From positions 434,001-498,000 of the forward strand of contig CAWJTR010000008.1 in assembly GCA_963845735.1 (NCBI GenBank): a stretch of 64,000 nt of DNA, read 5' to 3'. Made by a program: the position numbers and the translations under genes. Positions within the stretch are counted from its first letter, which is position 1. Every line of letters starts with the position of its first letter. Below the pieces are notes generated by a model that saw nothing but the letters and a program-made list of their open reading frames with translations, was not told where the DNA came from and made no database searches. The stretch comes from AP-15 sp963845735. GTDB lineage: Bacteria; Pseudomonadota; Alphaproteobacteria; ATCC43930; CGMCC-115725. Below are positions 48,419-57,403 of the stretch, piece after piece.

Positions 48419-49161
48419 ATGGGGTCTTGGGTACTTGCGCGGGCGCCGGCCTTTATTTTGGTCCTGACGTTGGTTTCCGGCTACGGCGGATCAGTGGCCC
48501 AATCTGGCGGCAGCTGGCAGGCGGTGCTCGCCGCCGGCGACGATGCCGAGCCGGTATTCGATGACGCCACCCGGGCCTTGGCCCGGCGTCTCATCGCGTC
48601 GGGGGTGCCTCCCAGCCAACATCCACCGGCTGAGCGCGAGCAACGCCGAACTGCGCCACGGCGTCGAACCCGCCACCGCCGAGAACCTGCTGCGGCAGAT
48701 TGCCGACCTGCCGGCGCGGCCCGGCGACCATTGCTTTGTCTTTATGACCTCGCATGGCGAGCATGACGCCGGGTTGTGGCTCGCCCGCTCGCAACGGGCG
48801 TTGCACCCGGAAGAGCTCGCCCAAGCCCTGTCGCGCGGCTGCGCGAAAGGTGCCGACGGTGGTCATCGTCTCGGGCTGCTACACCGGCGGTTTTGCCGCG
48901 GGGCCGATGGCCGAACCGAACCGTATCATCCTGACCGCGGCGCGCCGCGATCGGCCCTCCTTCGGCTGTCAGGTCGAGCGCACCTACACGGTTTTTGATC
49001 AATGCCTGCTCGGCGCCCTGCCGCAATCGGCGAATTGGCGGGCGGTATTCGGCAGGACCAGCCGATGCGTCAGCCGTCAAGAGCACGCGCGCGGCGAGCT
49101 ACCGTCGGAGCCGCAGGCCTATTTCGGATCAGCGGTCGCGGATATGCGCGCCGCCTTCTGA
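48419..49161 (+). CDS. Secreted legumain-like (C13/caspase-fold) cysteine peptidase (frameshifted)
   Basis: About 247 residues. A signal peptide (LARAPAFILVLTLVSGYGGS) precedes a caspase-fold: VFDDATRALARRLIASGVPP, the catalytic His in CFVFMTSHGEHDAGLWLARS and the Cys in VVIVSGCYTGGFAAGPM, then ILTAARRDRPSFGC. The TSHG and SGCYTGGF pair is that of bacterial peptidase C13 proteins. Extra cysteines suggest disulphides in the periplasm. Frame changes lie near 48605 and 48845. GGAGG 9 bases before ATG 48419 supports the start. The substrate is unknown. Confidence 0.8.
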
Positions 49162-49231
49162 GCATCGGCGCAATCGGACGCTATGGGCGGTACCGTGGGC
49201 CACAGCCAGTCGTCATGGGAGAAAACCGCCG

Positions 49232-49663
49232 TTATGGCGCCGGTTGCAGCTGACCGCGGATTTCTCCGCCCTTATTCGCCGCCGTGTGAATGTTGACGTA
49301 GTATTGCCCGGCCTCCAGGTCGGCCATCTGCGCTGCGGTCAAGGTCGCCGAGCCTTTGATCGGGCTGGCCAGGTTGCCTTTCAGCGGGACCACCACTCCG
49401 GCATTTTGTCCCGGGCCTGCCGGACCGTGAATATGGGCTGCCTTCGCCGGGCCGGTCAGACCCGAATAGGTGACGTCCCAGACCAGCTTTCCGGTGTCGG
49501 TATCGAGCGTCACCGTCGCGGTGCCGGTCCCGGCGCTGGTGGTCGGTGGAACCTCGCTGGCGCCGCTGAGGGTCGCCTTGAAGATTTTTGTCTCGGCCTG
49601 GGCAGCGCCCGAGACCAGACATAAAGCGAGGACCCCCAAAACCGATAACCGCAGATAACCCAT
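49232..49663 (-). CDS. CHRD-domain secreted protein
   Basis: 143 residues. A signal peptide (LSVLGVLALCLVSGAAQA) is followed by one CHRD domain: FKATLSGASEVPPTTSAGTG, WDVTYSGLTGPAKAAHIHGP and YYVNIHTAANKGGEIRGQL. The AHIHGPA and N-H-T...GEIRGQ motifs are diagnostic. CHRD proteins are periplasmic or extracellular with no settled biochemical role. It is a single gene, convergent with the protease-like gene. Confidence 0.93.
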   Translation of the reverse strand: MGYLRLSVLGVLALCLVSGAAQAETKIFKATLSGASEVPPTTSAGTGTATVTLDTDTGKLVWDVTYSGLTGPAKAAHIHGPAGPGQNAGVVVPLKGNLASPIKGSATLTAAQMADLEAGQYYVNIHTAANKGGEIRGQLQPAP

Positions 49664-49775
49664 GTTCTCCTCCTTGCCGTGTCGTTCGGACGCGGAAGAC
49701 TATTCAAGGGGCTCGCTCGAGCGAGAAGCGGAAAATGACGGAAAAGATAGTCTGTGCGGTTTATTTCCATTCACT

Positions 49776-50717
49776 TCATCGTGAGGCCGCCCCCGGTCCA
49801 TCCGGTCGCCAAGCAGCAGTCCCCGTCACCGAGCGTTCGCATAAGGCGCGACTTTCACCATAGCGCAGCGAGGTCTCGACCGTCCCGCCATCCAATCGGT
49901 TCAGGCGGAAGACATGGGTCTTCTGCTCGCGGCCGGCGAGATGCATCACGCCGATCGCCTCATGCGGCGAATAGGGCTCGACGAACAAACCGCGCGCGGC
50001 GTCAAAGGCGGGCGCCGCGTCCCCCGGCATCCAGTTGCAATAGGCCGGCAGGAAATCGACCGGCAGATGCTCGGCAAATATTGCGTAGTTGAGTGCGGTC
50101 TGCTCGACAAAGAAGAACCGCGTCCGTTGCGCAACCTGCGCCATGATCCGCGCCCATACCTGCCAGTGCGGGGCGTCGCCGCGCAAGGCAAAAACACCGC
50201 AATTGACGATTGGATTGCGGCCGAGACGGTCGGCGGCGCGCCAGCCGAACGCCTCACGGTAGTTCTTCCACGCCAAAGTCCGGCCGAACAGTTTCGGCCG
50301 CTTGTAGTGGCGTTTATAGGCGCGGTCGATCTCCGGGGTGATCGCCAGCTTGCCGCCGCGCGCGGCGCCGGCATACAACTCGACCACCCGCCAGTCTTGC
50401 AGCCAGGCATCGGCGTCGATCCAGAGGTAGGTCTCGTAGCCCGGGAAGTGGCGCGGCAGAAAGGGCCGCGCGAACTGCGCCTTGCGCGCTTCCGGGGTGT
50501 GCTCGCGCCCCGGAAAATCGATATCCCAGTCAGGATGGACGAGATGGGTTACGCGTTGGGCGAGCCACGCGCGCTGCTCCGGTTCGAGCCCGACATCCAA
50601 AATTCCGATCTCAGCGTCCCGGCGCTGGGTCCGCACCGACAGGACGGTGTCGCGCAACAGTGGGAAATACGCGCGATCCGCCCCGCTGACGATCAACAGG
50701 CGGTCGGACGCGGTCAT
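49776..50717 (-). CDS. GT-A-type glycosyltransferase-like protein
   Basis: 313 residues. A nucleotide-sugar fold beginning RLLIVSGADRAYFPLLRDTV, a metal-binding DxD at 101-103 (YLWIDADAWLQDW), then NPIVNCGVFALRGDAPHW and FFVEQTALNYAIFAEHLPVD. The N-S/C-G-VF and EQxALN stretches recall GT8-like transferases. It probably adds a sugar to a surface glycan or small acceptor; the donor is unknown. It is isolated from the wec genes. Its gene ends 27 bases after the response regulator's, on the same strand. Confidence 0.75.
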   Translation of the reverse strand: MTASDRLLIVSGADRAYFPLLRDTVLSVRTQRRDAEIGILDVGLEPEQRAWLAQRVTHLVHPDWDIDFPGREHTPEARKAQFARPFLPRHFPGYETYLWIDADAWLQDWRVVELYAGAARGGKLAITPEIDRAYKRHYKRPKLFGRTLAWKNYREAFGWRAADRLGRNPIVNCGVFALRGDAPHWQVWARIMAQVAQRTRFFFVEQTALNYAIFAEHLPVDFLPAYCNWMPGDAAPAFDAARGLFVEPYSPHEAIGVMHLAGREQKTHVFRLNRLDGGTVETSLRYGESRALCERSVTGTAAWRPDGPGAASR

Positions 50718-50744
50718 CGGCCGGCGCTGGCCAGACGGCGTGCG

Positions 50745-51434
50745 TCAAGGGACCAGGCGGTAGCCGCCGGACTCGGTTACCAGGATCTCGGCGCGTGTCG
50801 GATCACGCTCGATCTTTTGGCGCAGCCGATACACATGGGTCTCCAAGGTGTGGGTCGTCACCCCGGCATTGTAGCCCCACACCTCGCCGAGCAAGGTATC
50901 GCGCCCGATCACCCGATCGCGCGCGCGATAGAGGTATTTGAGGATCGCCGTTTCCTTTTCGGTGAGCCTGACCTTCTTGCGCCCGCCCGGGTCGAGCAGC
51001 AGCTTGGCGCCAGGGCGGAAGGTATAGGGGCCAATCGTGAATTCGGCGTCGTCGCTGTGCTCGCTCTGGCGCAGATGGGCGCGCAGGCGAGCGAGCAATA
51101 CGCTCAGCCGAAACGGCTTCGTGACGTAATCGTCGGCGCCCGCATCGAGGCCGAGGATGGTGTCGGCGTCGCTGTCGGCCCCGGTCAGCATGACGATCGG
51201 CACCTGAACTGCCGCATCGCGCAAGCGGCGGCACAGCTCCCGCCCATCCATGTCGGGCAGGCCGACATCGAGCAGGATCGCGTCGAGGTGCTCATGTTTG
51301 GCGATTTCCAGCGCCCGCGCCGCGGTTTCGCACTCCACGGTCACGAACTCCTCGTTGAGCTCCAGCTGCTCGGTTAGCGATTGGCGCAGCGCACTGTCAT
51401 CGTCGACGATCAATATTCTGCGACCAGCCCTCAT
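50745..51434 (-). CDS. OmpR/PhoB-family response regulator
   Basis: 229 residues. The receiver has acidic DDD (11-13), phosphoacceptor Asp56 in AILLDVGLPDMDG, Thr in MLTGADSD and Lys in DDYVTKPF. The C-terminal winged helix reads LTEKETAILKYLYRARDRVI and THTLETHVYRLRQKIERDP. It activates or represses promoters after phosphorylation. No histidine kinase is adjacent, so the cognate sensor is elsewhere. It may be co-transcribed with the glycosyltransferase gene downstream of it. Confidence 0.92.
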   Translation of the reverse strand: MRAGRRILIVDDDSALRQSLTEQLELNEEFVTVECETAARALEIAKHEHLDAILLDVGLPDMDGRELCRRLRDAAVQVPIVMLTGADSDADTILGLDAGADDYVTKPFRLSVLLARLRAHLRQSEHSDDAEFTIGPYTFRPGAKLLLDPGGRKKVRLTEKETAILKYLYRARDRVIGRDTLLGEVWGYNAGVTTHTLETHVYRLRQKIERDPTRAEILVTESGGYRLVP

Positions 51435-51787
51435 GACCCCATCCGCCGGGTTCGGAAGACCAGCATGGCCGTCCCTGTGTCACTATCGGGGGCCGTGCTG
51501 TCGAAACCAGCAATTATCCGCCGGGTCCATCCCGTCTCATCCCCGATAGGCGCGTTTCGAGCTTAACCGATCCCCGTCGCTTGCGCCAGCCGGCGGCCTC
51601 ACCGAGCAGTTTCAGGCGCTACAAGGAGACCCGGCACGGGGTCTCTGGGCGCGACGCTGTAGTCCCGGTGTACCCGGAGCCGACAGTGTTCGGCTCGACC
51701 GTGTCGGGAATGCTCCTATGCGAATAAGTTTGCTGGCGCCGCAGCCGCCGCCGCCTATGATGCGCGGGCGGTGTAGAGGAGAATCGG
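51435..51787. other. Divergent intergenic region response regulator / ribA
   Basis: 353 bases without a gene. One small hairpin is present at 51626-51645 (GAGACCC-ggcacg-GGGTCTC). I looked for an FMN riboswitch upstream of ribA and did not find its conserved core. AGAGGAG at about 51775 is the ribA ribosome binding site. Confidence 0.5.
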
Positions 51788-52937
51788 GTGCCCGAGTTCA
51801 AGACAATTTCGAGCGCAGCGCATGACGGCGTCCGCCGACGACGACGAATGCGGGCCGCGACCTGGGCGGGGCGATCACTGCGTTGCGCCGCGCCGAGCCG
51901 GTGCTGATCCGCGACGATAAGCTGAACGTGCTCGCGATCGCCGCCGAGTTGGTGACCGAAGAGAATTTGCGCCGGCTGCGCGAAGTCTCCGCCGACGTCG
52001 CCGCGTGTCGTGCTGACGCGCCGTCGTGCGGTGGCGCTGGGCCTCGCGCCGCGTGAGGACTTGTCGGGCGCGTTGACGATCTCGGTTTCTCTCGAAATGC
52101 CGGCAGCGGTGATCCGCAACCTGGCTGACCCGGGGGCATCGCTTGGTGTGGAGCCGCCGGGGTTCGGTCCTCAGCCGGTCCTCGCCAAGGGTGGGGCCTT
52201 GGCCGCGGTCACCCTGGCAAAGCTCGCGTCGTTGCTGCCGGCGGCGCTGGTCGTTCGGGTCGGGGCGGCCGAGGCCGCAGTTTCTGGCGCGGCGCGCCGA
52301 CCTGGCGGCGATCGAGGCCGCAACGGTGTTCAAGCGCGATGCCGCAACGGCCGGTCTGACCCGCGTCGCGGAGGCTCGGGTGCCTCTCGCCGACGCCGAA
52401 AACGCTCGTCTGATCGCGTTTCGGCCGGGCGACGGCGGCGTCGAGCATCTGGCGATATTGATCGGGGCGCCCGATCCGGCAGCCCCTGTGCTGGTGCGGC
52501 TGCATTCGGAATGCTTCACCGGCGACCTGCTGGCCAGTCTGCGCTGCGATTGCGGCGATCAACTGCGAGGCTCCATCGCGGCGATCGCGCGGGCCGGCGG
52601 CGGCGTGCTGCTCTACCTCGCTCAGGAAGGACGCGGCATCGGTCTCGTCAACAAGCTCAGGGCCTATCAGCTGCAGGACGCCGGCTTCGACACGCTCGAT
52701 GCCAACGAGCAGCTAGGCTTTGACGCCGACGAACGCGTCTATCTGCCGGCCGCGGAGATGCTGCGTCAGCTCGGCTTCGGCATGATCCGCTTGTTGACCA
52801 ACAACCCCGACAAGATGGCGGCGCTCCAGCGCTACGGCATCCGCGTCGTCGAGCGGGTGCCGCACGTCTTTCCGGCGAACGGCCACAACGAGCGTTATCT
52901 GCTCACCAAAGCCACCCGCAGCGGGCACTTGCTCTGA
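51788..52937 (+). CDS. ribA: GTP cyclohydrolase II, with degenerate N-terminal half (frameshifted)
   Basis: About 383 residues. The C-terminal 200 form the GCHII domain: RLHSECFTGDLLASLRCDCG (zinc cysteines), LYLAQEGRGIGLVNKLRAY, and LLTNNPDKMAALQRYGIRVV. The N-terminal half (AITALRRAEPVLIRDDKLNV; TRRRAVALGLAPREDLSGAL) resembles the alphaproteobacterial RibA type with a non-catalytic DHBP-synthase-like region. It opens GTP for riboflavin synthesis. Frame changes lie near 51850, 52005 and 52290. A GTG at 51788 after AGAGGAG is the likely start. Confidence 0.88.
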
Positions 52938-52959
52938 AGTAGGCGCGCCGGCCCTCGGC

Positions 52960-53349
52960 TCAGAGCGTGGCCTCCCAGATGCCTTCGACAAGATAGGCTT
53001 CGTCCTCGCCGGGCCACGGCGGCATTGTCGCGCCGAGCACGGTCAACGGCTCCGGACTGTCGCAGCGAAATTGAAATTGCGTGCCGGTAGGTATGCTGAG
53101 CGACACGCCGGCATCGATCTCGTCGATTTCCTCCTGCTGGCCAAGCTTGCGCCAGATCCGGCCGCGGCCTGAGAGCACGTACCAGATCTCTTCGACGGTA
53201 CGATGAGCGACCGCCTTCGAGACGGAATCGGGCTGGAGGGAAAAGACGGCAAGGCCGCCGCGGGAAAGGCCGCACAATACGCGCACCTCGGAGCCGTCGG
53301 GGGCGATCGCATCGGGCGCGCCGGCAATGCGCCGAGTTTCAAACGTCAT
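52960..53349 (-). CDS. Cupin-domain protein
   Basis: 129 residues with a single cupin barrel: AHRTVEEIWYVLSGRGRIWR (motif 1, His and Glu) and GVSLSIPTGTQFQFRC (motif 2, where the usual His is replaced by Gln or Phe). The metal site may therefore be incomplete. The function is unknown; similar proteins bind or modify small molecules. GGAGG 8 bases before ATG 53349 supports the start. It is convergent with ribA and divergent from the following SDR. Confidence 0.83.
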   Translation of the reverse strand: MTFETRRIAGAPDAIAPDGSEVRVLCGLSRGGLAVFSLQPDSVSKAVAHRTVEEIWYVLSGRGRIWRKLGQQEEIDEIDAGVSLSIPTGTQFQFRCDSPEPLTVLGATMPPWPGEDEAYLVEGIWEATL

Positions 53350-53461
53350 TTTTGGCACCTCCGTCAGGGTCGCTCTACGAAAGCGCGGCCGGCGCGGATT
53401 GACAAAACCGGCATACCCCCCGACAACCCGGCGACGAGACAAGAACCGAAGGGGTCGAGGG

Positions 53462-54379
53462 ATGGGCATGCTCGAAGGACGGGTTGCAATTTGCGCCGGC
53501 GCAGGTCGGGGGGTCGGAGCCGAGGTCGCCAAGCTGATGGCGGCGCATGGGGCAAAGGTCGTGATCAACGATCCCGGCACCAGCGGCAGCGGCGAAGGGT
53601 CCGACCAAACGCCGGCGCAGGAGATCGTCGACCAGATCAAAGCGGCGGGCGGCGAGGCGACGGCGAATTACGGCTCGGTCGCCAAATTCGACGACTGTCT
53701 CGCGATGGTCCAGCAGGCCCGCGACACCTTTGGCGGGTTGCACATCGTGTTCGACGCTGCGGGCATCCTGCGCGACAAGATGTTCCACAACATGTTCCCG
53801 GAAGACTGGCAGGCGGTCATCGACGTCCATTTGACCGGCCATTTCAACATCAACCGGGCTGCGATCAACCTGTTCCGCGAGCAGAATTACGGCCGGATCA
53901 TCATGGTGTCGTCGACCTCGGGCCTGCTCGGCAATGTCGGCCAGTGCAATTATGGTGCGGCCAAGTTCGGCATCGTCGCCTTGGCGCGGATCGTCGCGAT
54001 GGAGAACGCGTCGCGAGGGATTACCGTCAACGTCATTTGCCCGTCGGCCGACACCCGCATGACCCGCTCGGTGCCGACGCCGAAGGATCCGCAGGCCGCA
54101 GCCATGCGCGAGGAAAGGCTGCGCCGCAGCCGGGCGGACGCGATCGCCCCGCTGTGCGTCTTTCTCGCCTCCGAGCAGGCCGCCAACGTCAACGGCCAGG
54201 TCTTTCATCAGCGCGCCGGCGAATTGTCGCTGTATGGCCATATGCGGCCGGTGCGCATGGTTCATCGCCAGGGCGGCTGGACCCCCGAGACCTTGGCCGA
54301 GGTCGCAATCCCGGCCTTGGCGCCACAATTCACCCCGCTCGACAGCCGCGCCGTGCATCCGGGCCTGCCGATGGAGTAA
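53462..54379 (+). CDS. SDR-family oxidoreductase, MFE-2-like hydroxyacyl-CoA type
   Basis: 305 residues. GRVAICAGAGRGVGAEVAKL binds NAD, FDAAGILRDKMFHNM replaces the NNAG loop, IIMVSSTSGLLGNVGQ has the Ser and CNYGAAKFGIVAL the YxxxK pair. The long GTSGSGEGSDQTPAQEIVDQI insertion and IKAAGGEATANYGSV segment are typical of the dehydrogenase domain of peroxisomal MFE-2. It likely oxidises 3-hydroxyacyl-CoA or a steroid/terpenoid alcohol. It is a single gene. Confidence 0.88.
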   Translation: MGMLEGRVAICAGAGRGVGAEVAKLMAAHGAKVVINDPGTSGSGEGSDQTPAQEIVDQIKAAGGEATANYGSVAKFDDCLAMVQQARDTFGGLHIVFDAAGILRDKMFHNMFPEDWQAVIDVHLTGHFNINRAAINLFREQNYGRIIMVSSTSGLLGNVGQCNYGAAKFGIVALARIVAMENASRGITVNVICPSADTRMTRSVPTPKDPQAAAMREERLRRSRADAIAPLCVFLASEQAANVNGQVFHQRAGELSLYGHMRPVRMVHRQGGWTPETLAEVAIPALAPQFTPLDSRAVHPGLPME

Positions 54380-55945
54380 CCCGGCGGTTCAGCCGAGAGA
54401 CAAGGGCGCGACGGGCGGCGGCGAGGCATTGCTCGGGCCCGCCGCCAGCGTCGATGCGGGTCCAGTCCATCGGCCCAGGGTCGTGGCGCAGCTGTTGCGC
54501 CAGGATCTCAGGAGTGGCGTCGGAGGCGTCGCCGCGGCGGGTGCGGATGCGCTCGGCCATAGCGTCCGCCCCCGCTTCGAGCCAAAGACCCGAAAACGGC
54601 GCACCAGCATGGCGCGCGATATCGGCGAAGGAGCGCCGTTGCCCCGGGGTCAACGAAACCGCGTCGATGATGACCGAATACCCGGCGGCGAGTGCGGTGG
54701 CCGCCTTTCGGCGCAACGCGTCGTAGACCCGGCGGGTGACGTCGGGAGTGTAGGCCTCGGCCGGAAGCCTTGTTTCGGGCGCCGCGCCGAGCAACAGCTT
54801 GCGCGTCACATCGCTGCGCAGGACACGGGCGCCGGGCCGCAGACCGATCTCGGGGGCCAGGCCGGCGGCGAGCGTCGATTTGCCGCTGCCGCTCAAGCCG
54901 CCGATCGCGACCAGCCGGCGGGGCCGTGGTTCCAGCAAACGGTGCGCAAGGTCGAGATATCGCCGCGCCTCTTCGGCCATTTCCGCTTTTTTTCGGGATT
55001 CGCGGCTCGCGCCAGCGCCGTCGCCGTGACATGGGCGCGGATCCCGGCCCGCAACGACAGAAACAGCGGCATCGCCGCCAGCCCATCATCCTCCCCGGTG
55101 CGGTCGAGATAGCGGTTCAGCACCCGGTTGGCGAGGTGCGCCAGCCCGCGATGTTCGAGGTCCATCAGCAGAAAGGCGAGATCGTAAAGAACGTCGATGC
55201 TGGCGAGGGCGTCGGAAAATTCGAGGCAGTCGAACAGGGTCGGCTTGCCGTCGAGCAGGCAGATGTTGCGCAGATGCAGATCGCCATGGCAGCGCCTCAC
55301 CTTTCCCGCTGCCTTGCGGATTTCGAGCAGCGCGTCCGCGGTGGCCAGTGCTGCGCGCCATTTGTCGAGGATTGCCTCGACACGCTCGCGGGCGAAACCA
55401 GCCCCGCGCACGGCGGCAAGGACCTGGTGATTGGTCTCGGCGATGTCGCGCAGAGCCGCTGTCCCGCCTTGGTCGGGGCGCCGCTCGGCCGCTTGGTGGA
55501 ATTGCGCGATGTGATCGGCTAGCGCGTCCATCAGCCGTTGATCCAGCCCGCCAGCCTGGGCGAGCGCGTCGAACAGCAATGCCTGATCGAACCGCCGCAT
55601 CACCACGACCCAGTCGATGGCCGGGCCTTCATTCGAAAAACACACCGCCCCCGAACTGCGCGCCAGCCGGCGAAGGTTCAGATAAAGCGCGGGCGCAGTG
55701 CGCCGGTTCAGCGCCAACTCGGCCGCACAGACCTCGCGCCGCCGCTCCGCGGTCGAAAAATCGAGATAGGGCAGTTTTACCGCGCGCTTGAGCTTGTAGG
55801 CGCGATCACCGGCGAGAAAGACCAGCGACACATGGGTTTCGACGATTTCGACCCGCTCGACCCCCGGCCCATAGGAAGACGGACGGCTGAGAAAGGCGAT
55901 CGTCTCGCGCTGATCATCGGCCTGCGGCCCGCCCCCGGCAGCCAC
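54330..55945 (-). CDS. Aminoglycoside-phosphotransferase-like / P-loop kinase fusion (frameshifted)
   Basis: About 538 residues in two domains. The N-terminal ~330 are a COG2187-type kinase fold with YKLKRAVKLPYLDFS, catalytic HGDLHLRNICLLDG and DCLEFSDALASIDVLYDLAF. The C-terminal ~200 are a P-loop domain, AIGGLSGSGKSTLAAGLAPE. The family is known as bifunctional APH/ATP-binding protein, with no firmly assigned substrate. The frame changes near 54985 (after NPEKK). The GTG start overlaps the xseA stop by one base. Its end overlaps the SDR end by 50 bases, so the exact stop is uncertain. Confidence 0.85.
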
Positions 55946-57369
55946 TAGAACAAGTTTCCCTGCTCCGGGCGGGGCGGGGCGCGGCGGACCGGCCGCCGCG
56001 GGGTGCGGCCGGCGATGGCGCCCACTTTGCCGTCGTAGAATTCGAGGTCCAGCGCTGCGCCAAGCTTGACCTTGGCAGCCTCGGTGACGACCCGGGCATC
56101 GCCGTCGCGCACCACGACATAGCCGCGCGCGAGCAGGCTCTCGTGCCGCTCCGAGTGGGTCGCCAGGCGGCCGGCGAAGTTGTCGAGCGCGTCGTGCCGC
56201 GCCGCGATCGAACGCGCCATCGCGGCGCGCAGCCGAGTCTCCGTCTCGATGAGGCGGGAGCCGGCGCGGGCGAGGTCGGCCGCCAACACCTCGGGCCGCA
56301 GCCGCACCGCGGCGAGATCGAGGCGGTGCCGCGCCGCGCGCAGATGCCGTTCCGCGGCAAGCCGCAGCCGCTCGGCGCGGTCATCGAGGCGCTGCGCCGC
56401 GTTGCCGATCAGATCCTGCGGCGACGGCAGCCCGCGCGCCAGCCCCGCGAGATGCATCCGGCGCTCGGCGAAGAACCGGGCGAGCCCGCCCGCAAGCCGC
56501 GACGACTTGCCGGAGAGGTCGGCGATCAGGTCGAGCCGCACCGGCACCGCCATCTCGGCGGCGGCGGTCGGCGTCGGCGCGCGCCGGTCGCTGGCGTGGT
56601 CGATCAGGGTCGTGTCGGTTTCGTGCCCGACCGCCGAGATCAGCGGGATCAGCGAGGCCGCCGCAGCGCGCACCACGATCTCCTCGTTGAACGCCATCAA
56701 ATCTTCGAGGCTGCCGCCGCCGCGAGCGACGATGATCAGATCGGGCCGCGGCACATCCCCATCGGGCAGGCGGTTGAATCCCTCGATCGCCGCCGCCACC
56801 TGGGCCGCCGCCCCTTCGCCCTGGACCGCCACCGGCCAGATCAGCACCCGGCGCGGAAATCGGTCGGCGAGCCGGTGCAGGATGTCGCGAATGACCGCCC
56901 CGGTCGGCGAGGTCACCACCCCGATCACCCCGGGCAGAAACGGCAGCGGCTTTTTGCGCTCGGCCGCGAACAGCCCCTCGGCGGCGAGTCGCTGGCGCCG
57001 CTCTTCGAGCAGCTTGAGCAGCGCGCCAACCCCGGCCAACTCGATCGTGTCGATGACAAGCTGATATTTCGAGCGCCCGGGAAAGGTGGTCAGCCGCCCG
57101 GTGCACACCACCTCCATCCCGTCCTCGGGCTTGACCGCGAGCCGGATCGCGGTGGCGCGCCAACACACTGCGTCGAGCACCGCGTCGGCGTCCTTGAGCG
57201 CGAGATAGCAATGGCCTGAGCCGTGGCGCTTGAAGCCCGAGACCTCGCCGCGCACGCGGACATAGCCGAATCCGTCCTCGATCGAGCGCTTGAGTGCCAG
57301 CGACAGTTCCGAGACGGTATATTCGGTCAGGTTCGTGCGGGGCGGGGCCGCGACCAATAGATCATCCAT
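55945..57369 (-). CDS. xseA: Exodeoxyribonuclease VII large subunit
   Basis: 474 residues, intact. An N-terminal OB-fold (NLTEYTVSELSLALKRSIED, VRGEVSGFKRHGSGHCYLAL) precedes the catalytic domain with GVVTSPTGAVIRDILHRLAD, VARGGGSLEDLMAFNEE, SAVGHETDTTLID and DRRAPTPTAAAE. A long coiled-coil follows, and the end is LLARGYVVVRDGDARVVTEA. It degrades single-stranded DNA with XseB. It is divergent from purD with 34 bases between the starts, a common alphaproteobacterial arrangement. Confidence 0.96.
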   Translation of the reverse strand: MDDLLVAAPPRTNLTEYTVSELSLALKRSIEDGFGYVRVRGEVSGFKRHGSGHCYLALKDADAVLDAVCWRATAIRLAVKPEDGMEVVCTGRLTTFPGRSKYQLVIDTIELAGVGALLKLLEERRQRLAAEGLFAAERKKPLPFLPGVIGVVTSPTGAVIRDILHRLADRFPRRVLIWPVAVQGEGAAAQVAAAIEGFNRLPDGDVPRPDLIIVARGGGSLEDLMAFNEEIVVRAAAASLIPLISAVGHETDTTLIDHASDRRAPTPTAAAEMAVPVRLDLIADLSGKSSRLAGGLARFFAERRMHLAGLARGLPSPQDLIGNAAQRLDDRAERLRLAAERHLRAARHRLDLAAVRLRPEVLAADLARAGSRLIETETRLRAAMARSIAARHDALDNFAGRLATHSERHESLLARGYVVVRDGDARVVTEAAKVKLGAALDLEFYDGKVGAIAGRTPRRPVRRAPPRPEQGNLF

Positions 57370-57403
57370 CCCCACATGATAGCCGAGCACAGGAGCAAGG
57401 GCG

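Noticed and set aside
46052..48766. A 904-codon frame suggesting a permease fused to a downstream protein
   Set aside because: It crosses two minus-strand genes (GYD protein, pterin dehydratase) in antisense and then enters the protease-like gene. A one-base error hiding the TAG at 47625 explains it better than a fusion.
51435..51787. FMN riboswitch in front of ribA
   Set aside because: The conserved RFN segments are not present; only one small hairpin is seen.
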